In this document: positions 37,059-47,400 of the stretch, piece by piece
Numbering within the stretch: position 1 is the first letter of the stretch
How the letters are laid out: each line of letters begins with the position of its first letter
From: SZUA-365 sp964635845
GTDB taxonomy: Bacteria > Bacteroidota > Ignavibacteria > SZUA-365
Assembly (NCBI GenBank): GCA_964635845.1
Contig: CAZWNO010000007.1
Location: forward strand, 1-64,000
Direction: 5' to 3'
Length of the DNA: 64,000 nt
The notes under the pieces: generated by a model
Told to the model about the DNA's origin: nothing
Databases searched by the model: none
The model's input: only the letters and a program-made list of their open reading frames with translations
Translations under genes and position numbers: made by a program

Positions 37059-39086
37059 ATGACCGAGCTTACGATACAGCACAAGCCCCACAAGCATCTG
37101 CGCACCGATGCGCTTCCTACCGACCCGCTCAAGCCGAAAATCGTGCTCGTCGGCAATCCCAATGTTGGGAAATCCGTCGTGTTCAACTACCTGAGCGGTC
37201 TGTATGTGGACGTCTCGAATTTCCCGGGAACCACGATTGAAGTATCGAAAGCCTCGTACCTCCATTACGAACTCTTCGACACCCCGGGCATCTACGGCGT
37301 CTCGTCGTTCAACGACGAGGAGCGCGTGGCGCGGGACATCATCCTCAACGGCGACATCATCCTCAATATCGTCGATGCCGTGCATCTCGAGCGGGACCTC
37401 TTCCTGACGCAGCAGCTGATCGACATGGGCAAGCGCGTCGGACTCATCGTCAACATGCTCGACGAAGCCGGCCGGCACAAGATCTCCATCGATCTGCAGG
37501 CGCTGGAGGAAGATCTCGGCATTCCCGTCGTCGGGACCGTGGCCGTGAAAAAGAAAGGACTCGAGTCCATCCACGATCTGGCCGTGAAGGCGCGTGAGGG
37601 CAGGCAGAACCGCGCGCTGCACGCCGAGCTGCATTCCATGCTTGCCCTGGTCGGCTCGCAGTCCGAGGCGCTGCTCGTGCTCGAAGGTGATGAGCTGGTG
37701 GCGCAGCGGCACGGGATCACAGCCGCCGATCCGAGCAGGCGCGAGGAGATCTACATCGACCGGCGCAACCGCGTCAACCGCGTCCTGCAGCACGCCGTGA
37801 CGGATATCGAAGCGGGGAAGCGCATGGCCTCGCTGCTCGGCCGCTGGTCGGTCAGTCCGGTGTTCGGATTCCCGATCCTCGGGGTCGTGCTTTACGCACT
37901 TTACTTATTCATCGGCGTGTTCGTGGCGCAGGACGTGGTGGACTTCACGGAGAATACCGTCGGCAAACAGATCGTCGAGTTCCACGTCAAATCCTGGGTG
38001 GCGCACGGCGCGGCGACCACGGTGAACGTGGATATCCTCGATGCCGAAGGGGAGGTGACGGAGAACCGCGTTTTCCGTTTCGACGAGGGAACGAAGGAGG
38101 GCTATGCGCGCTGGGCCGAAGCCCGCGCGTATCCGGCGGGGCGCGATGCCGAATACACCTTCACCTTCGACAATCCCTGGATCACGCTTTTTTTCGGGGA
38201 ATTCGGCGCCCTCACGATGACGCTGACCTATCTGCTCTTCCTCCTGCTGCCGCTCGTGGTCGGATTCTATTTCGCCCTCTCGCTGCTCGAGGACAGCGGC
38301 TATCTGCCGCGTCTCGCGACGCTGGTCGACCGCCTGCTGCGATTCATCGGTCTCAACGGCCGCGCCATCATTCCCCTCATCCTCGGATTCGGCTGCGTCA
38401 CGATGGCGACGATCACCACGCGGCTGCTCGGGACGCAGCGGGAAAAAACGATCGCGACAACGATCCTGCAGCTCGCCATTCCCTGCTCGGCGCAGCTCGG
38501 TGTCATCGCGGCGCTGCTCGCGACGGCGGGACTCAACGCGACGCTGATCTACACCGGAGTCATATTCGGTTTCCTCGTGCTCGTCGGCACGGTGATGAAC
38601 CGCAGCCTCCCGGGAGAAACGTCACCGCTTCTGATCGATCTGCCGATGATGCGGATTCCGCAGGTGGACAACGTCGTAAAGAAGACGCTGTACAAAACCT
38701 GGTTCTTCATGAAGGAAGCGAGTCCATGGTTCTTCATCGGCGCGCTCACGGTCGGAATCCTGCAGATCACGGGCGCGCTCGTATGGATCATGGACGGACT
38801 CGAGCCCCTGGTCGTGCGCTGGCTGCAGCTTCCGCGGGAAGCGTCGACGGCCTTTGTCATGGGGCTCGTGCGGCGTGATTTCGGCGCTGCCGGACTGTAT
38901 CACCTCGGGCTCGATCCATATCAAACCATCGCCGCGCTGGTCACGATCACACTCTTCGTGCCCTGCGTCGCGTCACTGATGGTCATGCTCAAGGAGCGCG
39001 GTCTCCGACAGGGTATCACCATCTGGATCGGAAGCCTCGTGCTGGCCATCACGATCGGCGGGATCGTCTCGCAAATCCTCATCTGA
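37059..39086 (+). CDS. feoB: Ferrous iron transporter FeoB
   Basis: 675 aa. An inner-membrane Fe2+ transporter with a cytoplasmic G domain. G1 GNPNVGKS (32-39), NFPGTTIE (G2), DTPGIYG (G3) and NMLDEA (G4, NxxD). The membrane region starts near residue 270, with FFGEFGALTMTLTYLLFLLL, GFGCVTMATITTR and IPCSAQLGVIAALLA, the last holding the conserved cysteine region. An about 80-residue hydrophilic segment (VDFTENTVGKQIVEFH to DAEYTFTFD) follows the first transmembrane helix, longer than in E. coli FeoB. Iron import would be repressed by the Fur protein encoded in the same operon. Confidence 0.95.
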   Translation: MTELTIQHKPHKHLRTDALPTDPLKPKIVLVGNPNVGKSVVFNYLSGLYVDVSNFPGTTIEVSKASYLHYELFDTPGIYGVSSFNDEERVARDIILNGDIILNIVDAVHLERDLFLTQQLIDMGKRVGLIVNMLDEAGRHKISIDLQALEEDLGIPVVGTVAVKKKGLESIHDLAVKAREGRQNRALHAELHSMLALVGSQSEALLVLEGDELVAQRHGITAADPSRREEIYIDRRNRVNRVLQHAVTDIEAGKRMASLLGRWSVSPVFGFPILGVVLYALYLFIGVFVAQDVVDFTENTVGKQIVEFHVKSWVAHGAATTVNVDILDAEGEVTENRVFRFDEGTKEGYARWAEARAYPAGRDAEYTFTFDNPWITLFFGEFGALTMTLTYLLFLLLPLVVGFYFALSLLEDSGYLPRLATLVDRLLRFIGLNGRAIIPLILGFGCVTMATITTRLLGTQREKTIATTILQLAIPCSAQLGVIAALLATAGLNATLIYTGVIFGFLVLVGTVMNRSLPGETSPLLIDLPMMRIPQVDNVVKKTLYKTWFFMKEASPWFFIGALTVGILQITGALVWIMDGLEPLVVRWLQLPREASTAFVMGLVRRDFGAAGLYHLGLDPYQTIAALVTITLFVPCVASLMVMLKERGLRQGITIWIGSLVLAITIGGIVSQILI

Positions 39087-39171
39087 CGAAATCTCTCCCC
39101 GGGCGGATGCGTCCGCGTCTGCTGTCCGAATCCGTGCGTCACCGTGCGCGGCGGAGTGCCGCTGTCCCGGC

Positions 39172-39200
39172 TTGACTTCGATGCCGGGAATTGGTATTGT
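39172..39200 (+). promoter_or_regulatory. Candidate promoter of the YbbR-domain gene
   Basis: TTGACT and TATTGT are 17 bp apart, about 100 bp before the start. Confidence 0.5.
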
Positions 39201-39308
39201 CGATGTCGGGTTCGCGTGCGGCCGATTCTCCCGGCAGGCATCCATCGGCCAACGCGCCCCCTTCGCTTCTGATTCAGAAGTGCGTAGATCTGCGAGGTGC
39301 ATTCCATC

Positions 39309-40226
39309 GTGAAAAAAGGCCGCTATCACATCCTGATCGGATCGTTCCTCGTCGCCGCGGCGTTCTGGTTTTCCGTGACGATGAGCGGGACCTACCGGAC
39401 ACATTTCGATGTTCCGCTGACGGTCAGCAGCATGCCCGACGAGATCGCGCTCGTCAAACCGCTGCCGAAGACCGTCGACGTTCTGTTGCAGGCGGACGGC
39501 TGGCAGCTCCTGTTCATGAACGCGGGCAAGCAGACCGCGTTCGAGATTCCCGGCCATCGCATGCACGAGGGAATCATCCTGACGAACCGTTCCCTGAATG
39601 AGATGATGCAGCTCCCCGCGGGGGTGACCGCACTGCGTGTCTATCCGGACACCCTGTTCATCCACATCGACAAGTTCATGAAGAAACGCGTCCCCTTGCG
39701 TCTCCATTCGCTCGCTCTGAGCTTCACCGAAGGATTCGGGCTCGTGCGCGAACCCCAGATCACTCCTGATTCCGTGACGCTGCGGGGCGCGGAGCGTATC
39801 CTGCGTGGCATCGATTCATGGCCGGTACAGGCGCGGAGCTATTCCGATCTCTCGCTGCCGGTCGCGGAAGAGCTGTCCGTGTCGGATTCGCTGCCGGGCG
39901 TCGTCCGCTACGATGTCGATAAAGTGACCCTTTATATCCCCATTGAACAGCTGGCCGACATGTGGTTCCGCGATGTCCGCGTGCATCTGCTGAATGTGCC
40001 GGCTGACCGTGAGGTGCTGCTCGGCCAGCATACAATCGACGTTTCGGTGCGGGGGGGCGTCAACGTGCTTTCGCTCTACGGCGCTCAGGACATCATCGCG
40101 GAAGTGGAATTCGAGGATATCGTGGCGGACACCTCCGGGAGTATCGTGCCCCTGCTGCGGCTCCCTACGGAACTGAAAGTCCTCCGAATCGAACCGCCGT
40201 CGATTCGATACACGCTCCGAAAGTAG
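39309..40226 (+). CDS. YbbR-domain (CdaR-like) membrane-anchored protein
   Basis: 305 aa. GTG 39309 has GCGAGG 12 bp upstream; an alternative GTG at 39297 lies directly against that site. One transmembrane helix (ILIGSFLVAAAFWFSV, residues 7-22) anchors a chain of three or four YbbR-like beta domains, seen as repeats of the type DVPLTVSSMPDEIALVKPLPKTV, VPLRLHSLALSFTEGF and PQITPDSVTLRG. In Firmicutes YbbR/CdaR regulates the c-di-AMP cyclase CdaA. That cyclase is not in the window, so a role with c-di-AMP is only a family-based possibility. The stop is immediately followed by the 117-bp repeats. Confidence 0.75.
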   Translation: MKKGRYHILIGSFLVAAAFWFSVTMSGTYRTHFDVPLTVSSMPDEIALVKPLPKTVDVLLQADGWQLLFMNAGKQTAFEIPGHRMHEGIILTNRSLNEMMQLPAGVTALRVYPDTLFIHIDKFMKKRVPLRLHSLALSFTEGFGLVREPQITPDSVTLRGAERILRGIDSWPVQARSYSDLSLPVAEELSVSDSLPGVVRYDVDKVTLYIPIEQLADMWFRDVRVHLLNVPADREVLLGQHTIDVSVRGGVNVLSLYGAQDIIAEVEFEDIVADTSGSIVPLLRLPTELKVLRIEPPSIRYTLRK

Positions 40227-40574
40227 GGGCGAACCACCGTGATCGAAATCACGGACATCCGTATCCGAGATCCAAATTCGAAACCACCGGGCGTCCGGTT
40301 TCCCGATCGGTTCGCCCGGCGGGCGGGACGGACGCAACGGTAGGGGCGAACCACCGTGATCGAAATCACGGACATCCGTATCCGATATCCAAATTCGAAA
40401 CCACCGGGCGTCCGGTTCCCCGGTCGGTTCGCCCGGCGGGCAGGACGGTAGGGATGGTAGAGGCGAACCACCGTGATCGAAATCACGGACAATCGTATCC
40501 GACATTCAAATTTGAAACCACCGGGCGTCCGGTTTCCCGATCGGTTCGCCCGGTGGGCGGCACGGACGCGACGG
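40224..40574. repeat. Three tandem copies of a 117-bp structured repeat
   Basis: Units at 40224-40340, 40341-40457 and 40458-40574, more than 85 percent alike by eye. Each carries two hairpins: CCGTGAT-CGAA-ATCACGG near the left end, and CCGGGCG ... CGCCCGG in the right half enclosing CCGATCGG. Each begins TAGGGGCG, like the 9-bp units that follow. No open frame is supported. The first unit overlaps the last bases of the YbbR gene. Confidence 0.9.
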
Positions 40575-40690
40575 TAGGGGCGGTAGGGGCGGTAGGGATG
40601 GTAGGGGCGGTAGGGACGGAAGGGACGGTAGGGTCGGAAGGGACGGAAGGGACGGAAGGGACGGAAGGGACGGTAGGACGGTAGGGACAC
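40575..40690. repeat. 9-bp tandem array (TAGGGRCGG)n
   Basis: About thirteen units of TAGGGGCGG, TAGGGACGG or AAGGGACGG, with one 8-bp unit near the end. Substitutions are purine biased. It continues the sequence that joins the 117-bp units, so the two arrays probably arose together. Plus strand is strongly G-rich. Confidence 0.9.
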
Positions 40691-40710
40691 AGATTAACGA
40701 GACACATCGG

Positions 40711-40730
40711 CCCAGGGCGTAAGCCCTGGG
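40711..40730. repeat. Inverted repeat between arrays and terminator
   Basis: CCCAGGGC-GTAA-GCCCTGGG, a perfect 8-bp stem with a 4-nt loop. It has no T-run and does not look like a terminator. The rest of 40227-40833 holds only the arrays and the terminator. Confidence 0.6.
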
Positions 40731-40783
40731 ACCTGGCATCGGCGGGAACTCGCAGGTGGCACGCGGTGAATTTCGTTGAATAA

Positions 40784-40816
40784 AAATGGGCGCTCCGGAT
40801 TCCGGTGCGCCCATTT
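40784..40816 (-). terminator. Intrinsic terminator of serA-DUF1015
   Basis: Outer stem AAATGGGCGC / GCGCCCATTT with an inner CCGGA/TCCGG extension. On minus it is followed by TTTTTATTC, 18 bp after the DUF1015 stop. Confidence 0.75.
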
Positions 40817-40833
40817 GCATTTCGATGTCGCGG

Positions 40834-42075
40834 TCAATCGAGGAAATGCACAAAGAGTCCGTCGCGGAGCTTGGGCTCGAACCAGGTCGATTTAGGAGGC
40901 ATGACCTTGCCTGCGTCGGCGATGGCCATCAGTTCCCCGATCGAAGTCGGATGCATGCTGAAGGCAACCGTCATTTCGCCGGAATCGACGCGGCGCTCGA
41001 GTTCACCGAGTCCGCGGATGCCGCCGACGAAATCGATGCGCTTGTCCGTTCGCGGATCCATGATCCCGAGAATCGGTTGGAGGATGTGGTTCTGCATGAT
41101 CGCCACGTCGAGCCGCTGGACCGGATCGGCGTTCTCGAGCAGCGCTGCATCGGCTTCCAGCAGATGCCATGCGCCCTTCATGTACATGCCGAAGGTCCCC
41201 TTCCGCGGAGGATGAACCTGGCCCTTCGCAGGCAGTATCGTGAACCGCTCCTGCAGTCGGGCCAGGAATTCCGTCTCGCTCAAACCATGGAGATCCTTCA
41301 CCACGCGGTTGTAATCCATGATCCGGAGCTGGCCGGCGGGGAAGACGACGGCGAGGTAGAAATTGTATTCCTCGTCGCCGCGATGCCGCGGATTGGCCGC
41401 GGCGCGTTCGCGCCCCACGATCGCCGCTGCCGCGGAGCGGTGATGCCCGTCGGCGACGTAGAGGTTCGGCACCGTCGCGAACAGCTCCTGCAGCCGCGCG
41501 ATCATCTCCTCGTCGTCGATCACCCAGGTCTGGTGACGGATGCCGTCGGCGGCGACATGGTCCGTCGCGGGAGACTGCACGCGCACCGCGTCGACGAGGG
41601 CGTCGATGCCCGGATGATCAGGGTAAGTCAGAAAGATCGGTCCCGTATGCGCATTGGTGACGCGCACGTGGTTGGAGCGGTCCTCCTCCTTGTCCTTGCG
41701 CGTGTGCTCATGCTTCTTGATCGTGTCGTTCCAGTACTCCTCGACCGCGGCGCAGCCGACGAGCCCGTACTGTGTATGGTCGCCCATGGTCTGGGCATAG
41801 AGGTAGATATACGGTCTGGAATCCTGGAAGAGGACGCCTTCGTCGATGAGCTTGTGCAGATTCTCCCTGCCTTTCTCGTAGACGCGCGGATCGTGCAGAT
41901 CGATGGAAGGATCGAGGTCCACTTCCGGCTTGCCGACGTGGAGGAAGGAAAGGGGATGGCCCGCGACTTCCGCGCGGGCCTCGTCGGAATTCAATACGTC
42001 ATACGGTTTCGCGGCGACTTCCGCGGCGAGTTCTGGTTTCGGGCGGTAGGCCCGGAACGGACGAAATGTTGCCAT
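40834..42075 (-). CDS. DUF1015 family protein linked to serine synthesis
   Basis: 413 aa, cytoplasmic. Family features: FRPFRAYRPKPELAAEVAA then PYDVLNSDEA at the start, a conserved HEHTRKDKEEDR (122-133), and VADGHHRSAAA (207-217), the last a candidate active-site motif resembling the DGHHR of ParB/Srx-fold kinases. No function is established for the family as far as I know. It starts 24 bp after serA on the same strand and faces away from serC, so it most likely takes part in 3-phosphoserine or serine metabolism; that is inference from context. Confidence 0.85.
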   Translation of the reverse strand: MATFRPFRAYRPKPELAAEVAAKPYDVLNSDEARAEVAGHPLSFLHVGKPEVDLDPSIDLHDPRVYEKGRENLHKLIDEGVLFQDSRPYIYLYAQTMGDHTQYGLVGCAAVEEYWNDTIKKHEHTRKDKEEDRSNHVRVTNAHTGPIFLTYPDHPGIDALVDAVRVQSPATDHVAADGIRHQTWVIDDEEMIARLQELFATVPNLYVADGHHRSAAAAIVGRERAAANPRHRGDEEYNFYLAVVFPAGQLRIMDYNRVVKDLHGLSETEFLARLQERFTILPAKGQVHPPRKGTFGMYMKGAWHLLEADAALLENADPVQRLDVAIMQNHILQPILGIMDPRTDKRIDFVGGIRGLGELERRVDSGEMTVAFSMHPTSIGELMAIADAGKVMPPKSTWFEPKLRDGLFVHFLD

Positions 42076-42099
42076 GCTTTGCTCTGTGTTCCGTGTTCG

Positions 42100-43008
42100 T
42101 TATGACTTCAGTGCTTCGATCACGCGCTCGGCGATTTCCACGCCCACGCGGCCTTGACCTTCGACGGTCGAAGCGCCGATATGCGGCGTGACCGATACGT
42201 TCGGATGGTTGATGAGCGCGGACTGCGCCTCGGTGACCGGCTCGTTGGCGAAGACGTCGACGCCGGCGGCGCGCACCTTGCCCGAGTTGAGCGCGTCGAC
42301 GAGGTCCGCTTCAACCACCACGCCGCCGCGGGAGCAGTTGACGAGCAGCACGCCGTCCTTCATCTTCGCGAACTCCGCCGCGCCGATGGTCGGACCTTCC
42401 TCCTTGATGAAGGGAATGTGCAGGCTGATCACATCGGCCTGGGCGAGGAGCTCGTCCTTGCTCACGAGCCGGACATCCATATCCGTTTGCTTGACGAAGG
42501 GATCCACCGCGACGACCTTCATGCCGAGCCCGAGCGCGCGCTTCGCGGTTTCCTTTCCGATGTTTCCGAAGCCGAAGATGCCGAGCGTCTTCCCCGTCAG
42601 CTCGATGCCCTTGCTGTATTCCTTCTTCGGCCACGCGCCGCCGCGCATCTGCACGTTGCTGATATGCACGAAGCGGCAGATCGCGAACATGTGCGCGATC
42701 GCGAGTTCCGCGACGGAAATTGACGACGCACCCGGGGTGTTGACGATCTTGATGCCCTTGCTCTTCGCGTAGGGGACGTCGATGTTGTCGAGTCCCACAC
42801 CACCGCGTCCGATGACCTTGAGATTGCTGCCCGCGTCGATCACGTCCTGCTTCGCCTTCGTGGCGGAGCGCACGATCAGCGCATCGTACTTGCCGATTTC
42901 CTGAAGGAGTTCCTCGGGAGTGAGTTTCTGTTGCACGACCTCGTGTCCGGCATTCTGCAGGATAGCTGCGCCTTTGTCCGAGATACCATCGGTGATGAGG
43001 ATCTTCAT
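42100..43008 (-). CDS. serA: D-3-phosphoglycerate dehydrogenase (short form)
   Basis: 302 aa. ATG 43008 (MKILITDGISDKGAA) is chosen; the upstream frame has no family similarity. It oxidises 3-phosphoglycerate with NAD in the first step of serine synthesis. NAD-binding motif GIFGFGNIGKETA, catalytic Arg/Glu/His segments NCSRGGVV, ANEPV and TPHIGAST. It lacks the C-terminal ACT domain of feedback-inhibited SerA, so allosteric control by serine through that domain is absent. It is divergent from serC, with 249 bp between them. Confidence 0.92.
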   Translation of the reverse strand: MKILITDGISDKGAAILQNAGHEVVQQKLTPEELLQEIGKYDALIVRSATKAKQDVIDAGSNLKVIGRGGVGLDNIDVPYAKSKGIKIVNTPGASSISVAELAIAHMFAICRFVHISNVQMRGGAWPKKEYSKGIELTGKTLGIFGFGNIGKETAKRALGLGMKVVAVDPFVKQTDMDVRLVSKDELLAQADVISLHIPFIKEEGPTIGAAEFAKMKDGVLLVNCSRGGVVVEADLVDALNSGKVRAAGVDVFANEPVTEAQSALINHPNVSVTPHIGASTVEGQGRVGVEIAERVIEALKS

Positions 43009-43116
43009 GACGAACTCCACGTCTGATGTTGTGAAATACGAAATACGGGAGAGGCCCGGGCGACATCCCCGAGGGACGACTACCGTCGTTTCAGGTCTCA
43101 ATCCCGACTGTCCACA

Positions 43117-43145
43117 AAGGTAGTAAAAATGGGGTGCAGGGACAA
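43117..43145 (-). promoter_or_regulatory. Candidate promoter of serA-DUF1015
   Basis: On minus, TTGTCC and TACCTT are 17 bp apart. The -10 also continues to TACCTTTG, which fits the Bacteroidetes TAnnTTTG box. A weaker plus-strand pair (ATGGCG, TATGTT, 17 bp) near 43162-43190 may serve serC. Confidence 0.55.
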
Positions 43146-43257
43146 ACAGGATAACCGTATGGCGATGTCGGGAAAGATCAGTATGTTTACAGACGGGCCG
43201 CGTATTCGGTCCGACAGGTTCTTATTCGATCAATTCAATTTCTTTCAGGAGTCTACA

Positions 43258-44340
43258 ATGGCTACGCGCGCACACAACTTCTTTGCCGGCCCGGCGGTCC
43301 TCCCCGTGCCCGTCATCGAAGCCGCAAAGGAAGCAGCTTACGATTTTGCCGGACTTGGCATGTCAATCCTGGAAATCAGCCACCGTTCGAAGGACTTCGA
43401 CGCGGTCGTGCAGAAAGCGCAGGCGGACGCTCTGGAAATCATGGGTCTGTCGGCGGACGAGTATGCCGTCCTCTTCCTCGGCGGCGGCGCGAGCCTGCAG
43501 TTCGCCATGGTGCCGATGAACTTCCTGCGCACAAAGGCCGACTACATCAACACCGGCGAGTGGGCGTCGAAGGCGATCAAGGAAGCGAAGATGATGGGCG
43601 AGACCGTGGTCGTCGCCTCATCCGAAGATGCCAAGTTCAATTACATCCCGAAAAATCCGGTGTTTTCGGCCGATGCCGACTATGTGCATTACACCTCGAA
43701 CAACACGATCTACGGCACGGAATTCAAGACCACGCCCAATGTCGGGAAGCTGCCGCTCGTCTGCGACATGTCCTCGGACATACTCAGCCGCCGGCTTGAT
43801 TTTTCGAAGTACAGCCTGATCTACGCGGGCGCGCAGAAGAACCTCGGTCCCGCCGGCGTCACCCTGGTCATCGTGAAGAAAGCATGGGTGGAGGAGAAGG
43901 CGAAATCCGATATCCCGACGATGCTCAAGTACAAGACGCATGTGGCGAAGGAATCGATGTTCAACACGCCGCCGGTGTTCCCGATCTACGTGGTCGGCAA
44001 GACCTTCGAGTGGATCAAGAACGAAGGCGGACTCGATGTGATCCAGGCGCGCAACGAGAAGAAAGCGGCGTTGCTCTACGATATCTTCGATGCCTACCCC
44101 GAGTTCTACAAGGGCACGGTCGTGAAGGAAGACCGTTCACTGATGAACGTGACCTTCCGTCTCCCGAGCGAGGAGTTGGAAGAGAAGTTCATCGGCGAGG
44201 CGAAGAAGCAGAAGATGTTCGGGCTCAAGGGACACCGTTCGGTCGGCGGCTGCCGCGCATCGATCTATAACGCCTGCCCGGTCGCCAGCGTCGAGGCGCT
44301 CGCGAAGTTCATGGAAAAATTCATGGCGGAAAACAAGTAG
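43258..44340 (+). CDS. serC: Phosphoserine aminotransferase
   Basis: 360 aa. ATG 43258 has CAGGAG at proper spacing, whereas an ORF start 129 bp upstream lacks one. It converts 3-phosphohydroxypyruvate and glutamate to phosphoserine using PLP. Visible: HNFFAGPAVLPVPVIEAA at the start, GGGASLQFAM (phosphate-binding), YTSNNTIYGTEF, and the PLP lysine in YAGAQKNLGPAGV; the end has GHRSVGGCRASIYNA. With serA it covers the first two steps of serine synthesis. Confidence 0.95.
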   Translation: MATRAHNFFAGPAVLPVPVIEAAKEAAYDFAGLGMSILEISHRSKDFDAVVQKAQADALEIMGLSADEYAVLFLGGGASLQFAMVPMNFLRTKADYINTGEWASKAIKEAKMMGETVVVASSEDAKFNYIPKNPVFSADADYVHYTSNNTIYGTEFKTTPNVGKLPLVCDMSSDILSRRLDFSKYSLIYAGAQKNLGPAGVTLVIVKKAWVEEKAKSDIPTMLKYKTHVAKESMFNTPPVFPIYVVGKTFEWIKNEGGLDVIQARNEKKAALLYDIFDAYPEFYKGTVVKEDRSLMNVTFRLPSEELEEKFIGEAKKQKMFGLKGHRSVGGCRASIYNACPVASVEALAKFMEKFMAENK

Positions 44341-44384
44341 AGACCTCCGACCCACGCGGGGAACCGCGTCCACCGAAACGCAAC

Positions 44385-44421
44385 CGCCGCCTTCCGGGCA
44401 TTCCGGAAGGCGGCGTCGTTT
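44385..44421. terminator. Intrinsic terminator after serC
   Basis: A 13-bp stem CGCCGCCTTCCGG / CCGGAAGGCGGCG with a 5-nt loop, followed on plus by TCGTTTTC. It also lies after the convergent 1702-aa gene (ends 44444), though on that strand the T-run is poor. Confidence 0.8.
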
Positions 44422-44443
44422 TCAGCCACTACGTATGTCCCGG

Positions 44444-47400
44444 CTACCGAACCACTGTCACCAACAGGGACTGCTGTCCATCGGACGAGAGCACACGAAG
44501 CAGATAATTACCGGGCGAAAGGCCGAGAGCGGCCGGACGGAGATACAGGACTTCGTTCTCCGACGTCATCCCCTCGCGAAGAATGGCCCGCTCGCGCCCC
44601 AGCAGGTCGTGCAGCGTCACGCGCAGCGGCAGCATGCGAGGATTCCGCAATCGCAGTCGTGCCTCGCCCGCAAGCGGTATTGGATGCGGATATACCGGTC
44701 CGAATGCGATGGACCGAACGGAAGGACGATCGCCGACATCCGTCAGGTTCGTGATCTGGTATTCCACCGCGATGCGTCGGGGAAGATTTCCCGCCGCACC
44801 ACCGATGGTGAGCGTGCTCGTGTGAAGGCCCTTGTTCAGCATGGTGGTGTTCGGTCGCACGGCAATTTCTCCCGGGCGATCGCCGGCCTCGGGATCGATG
44901 TCCATGTACCAGGTGTCGGATACCGCCGTCCAAGGTATCGAGAGTCCCCCGCCGGTCCACAACCGCACCGGTTGCGCCGGTGGCAATGCGCCGCCGAGTT
45001 CAGCTTCGAAGAACAGCCGCAGCGGTGTGAGCACGATGCCCGATGACGGATCGGGACTTACCTGCACGACATGCGCGCAGCCGTTCGTGCTGCCCTGCTG
45101 GTCGCTGCTCCACTGCCAGGTGATGTCCTTCGCACCGAAATTCTGAAGCCGGTCGTCGGTCGTGAGGGTCCACCAGCGCGTCGCGCTTTCGTTCGGTGCG
45201 AGCGAGCCCGGCACACTGGTGCCAAAGGATTGGATACTGTCCGATCCCGCGAGCGCAAAGCCCGGAGGCAGCACGATCGCGGCCTCGCAGCCGGTGAGCG
45301 GAAGCGTGCCGCTGTTGGTCGCCGTGTACGAAACCTGGAATGGTTCGGGTACGATGGCTTCGTAGGCTGCGTCGGCGAAGAGCGAGTCGTGTCCCGCCGT
45401 GGCGCAGCGCACCTCGGCGATCTCGGGCCAGGCGGCGACGAACACCGAGGCGCCGCATTCCTTCCACAGCCCTTGTTCCGAGCTCCGATAACGGATGATG
45501 ATATCCTGATTGTCCCCGGTCGTGGCGGCCTCCGGCACGAGCAGCCAGGTGAATGATCCCAGGGATTGGCTGTCGATGCCCGCGAGGACTTTTTTCGCGT
45601 CCTCTCCACCCGCGAGTTTGAATCGCGGGGCGCCGGTGAGATCGATCTCCGCCTCGACAGCGCTCTCATCGGTGTCGAGCACATTGGAGAGGTCCATCGT
45701 CACCGGAACCGGATTCGGACTATACCGCAGACTGTCGCGCTCGAATCGCACGCTGTCCGCTGCCGTGATGGCGCAGCGCAGTCCGTCCACGCCTTCGATT
45801 TCAATGGCGGCATCGCAGCGCGACAGCACCGAATCGGTACCGATGGAGGATTGCCCGTACGCAGTCACGGTGCAATGAACCGATCGCGTCTCGCGCCATA
45901 TCGCCGCGCGCAGTCGCAGGTACCACGGCAGCGTCGCGCCCGCGGCGATCTGCGCACCGGGCAGTGTAATGGGATCAAGAGCATCGAGTCCGGAATCAAG
46001 CGGATCCATCGCGAGTTCCAGCCGGTCGACGTTCACCGGCACCGTGCCTGTGTTGGTGAGAGTGTATTCGAGCAGCACCGGCGTTCGTGACTGCACCTTC
46101 GCGGCGGAGAGGGACGCAGGCAGTTGTATCGCGCACTCGAGATGACTGTCGATGACGCGGATGCGGAATGTCTGTTCGCAACTTCGCGTCCATGCGCCGC
46201 CACCCGCAGCGGCATGAAACCGCACGGTATCGACGCGGTCCCCGGCGGGACCGGAGGCGGCCGTGAGTGTCCAATCCAGCGTGTGCGTCACGGCACGAAG
46301 CATCTGGGGAATGCTTCGTTGAGGGGTCTCACCCGGTTTCAGTTCGAGCACACGGCAGGCCGAGAGGTCGGCAGTCACGGTCACATCGGGGAGCAGGGTG
46401 TCGATCTCATGCCACAGGCGCAGGCGCGCGAGCGCATCCACCGGGTCGAACAGTCCCGTCCTCGGATTGAATCGCACCGTGCTCTCTTCCAGTGAGGCGC
46501 AACGCAGCGGATCGATGGGGCGGATGATGATTTCCCCATCGCAGAGTGGGAACAGGTTCCCGGCTTCATCCTGGCCCATGACGGTTATGTGCACCACTCT
46601 GGAACTCGGGAGCCGCGTCGCGTCGGCCTGCCAGTCGCCTTGGAAACTCGCGCCCGGGGCGAGTGTCCCGGCGGACAGGAAACGGGATGCCGGCGGCGCG
46701 GGTTCGACGCCCATGCCGTTGCCGAAATGCAGTCCGACACGCGAAAGAGGAAATGGGAAATCGCTGTCGTTGGTCAGCTCGAAATGGACGGGGAAAGGGC
46801 TGGGAGAATACCGCCCGCCGGACGCGTCCACATCGAGCGTGTCGGGCGCATCGAGGCGGCAGGTGAATGCCGGCCGCGGGCGGACGATGGAAATGTAGAA
46901 CGAACAGGGCGAAGCCTTCGGAGCGCCGTCGGTACCAACATCGGCGTCCTGGTAGTACACCATCGCATCCACCCACAGTCCATCGCCCGTCAGCGCCGTG
47001 GTGTCGATCCGTACCTGCCAAGTGAAGGTCTCCGACTCACCCGGACCGAGCCTTCGCGGTCCGAGCGACTTTCGCAGCGGCTGAGACGCGGGATCCGGCA
47101 GCAGGCCCGGCGGGAGAGTGAGCACGCATTCGATATCGCGTGCGGAACGGGACGGATCGAAATTGCGGACGTCGACGGAGATCTCGAAGCTTTCGGGAAC
47201 GACGATCCTCGGCCAGACGGGACGCACGATGCTGTCAGACATTTCCATCGAGCAGGTGAGCAGTTCGCAGCCGGGGATGCGGGTGCGAACCAGGAACATG
47301 TCGGACTCCCCGCCGGCGTAACGATCCTGTATCCCACGGAGTGGTGTAATGCTGTCCGCGCTCCCGGATGACATGTAACCCAGCATCGTCACATTTCCAT

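Noticed and set aside
40224..40574. CRISPR array
   Set aside because: The 117-bp units are continuous tandem repeats without unique spacers, and no cas genes are present.
40085..40690. Minus-strand frame with RPFRPY repeats
   Set aside because: It only translates the 9-bp and 117-bp arrays; a non-coding repeat explains it better.
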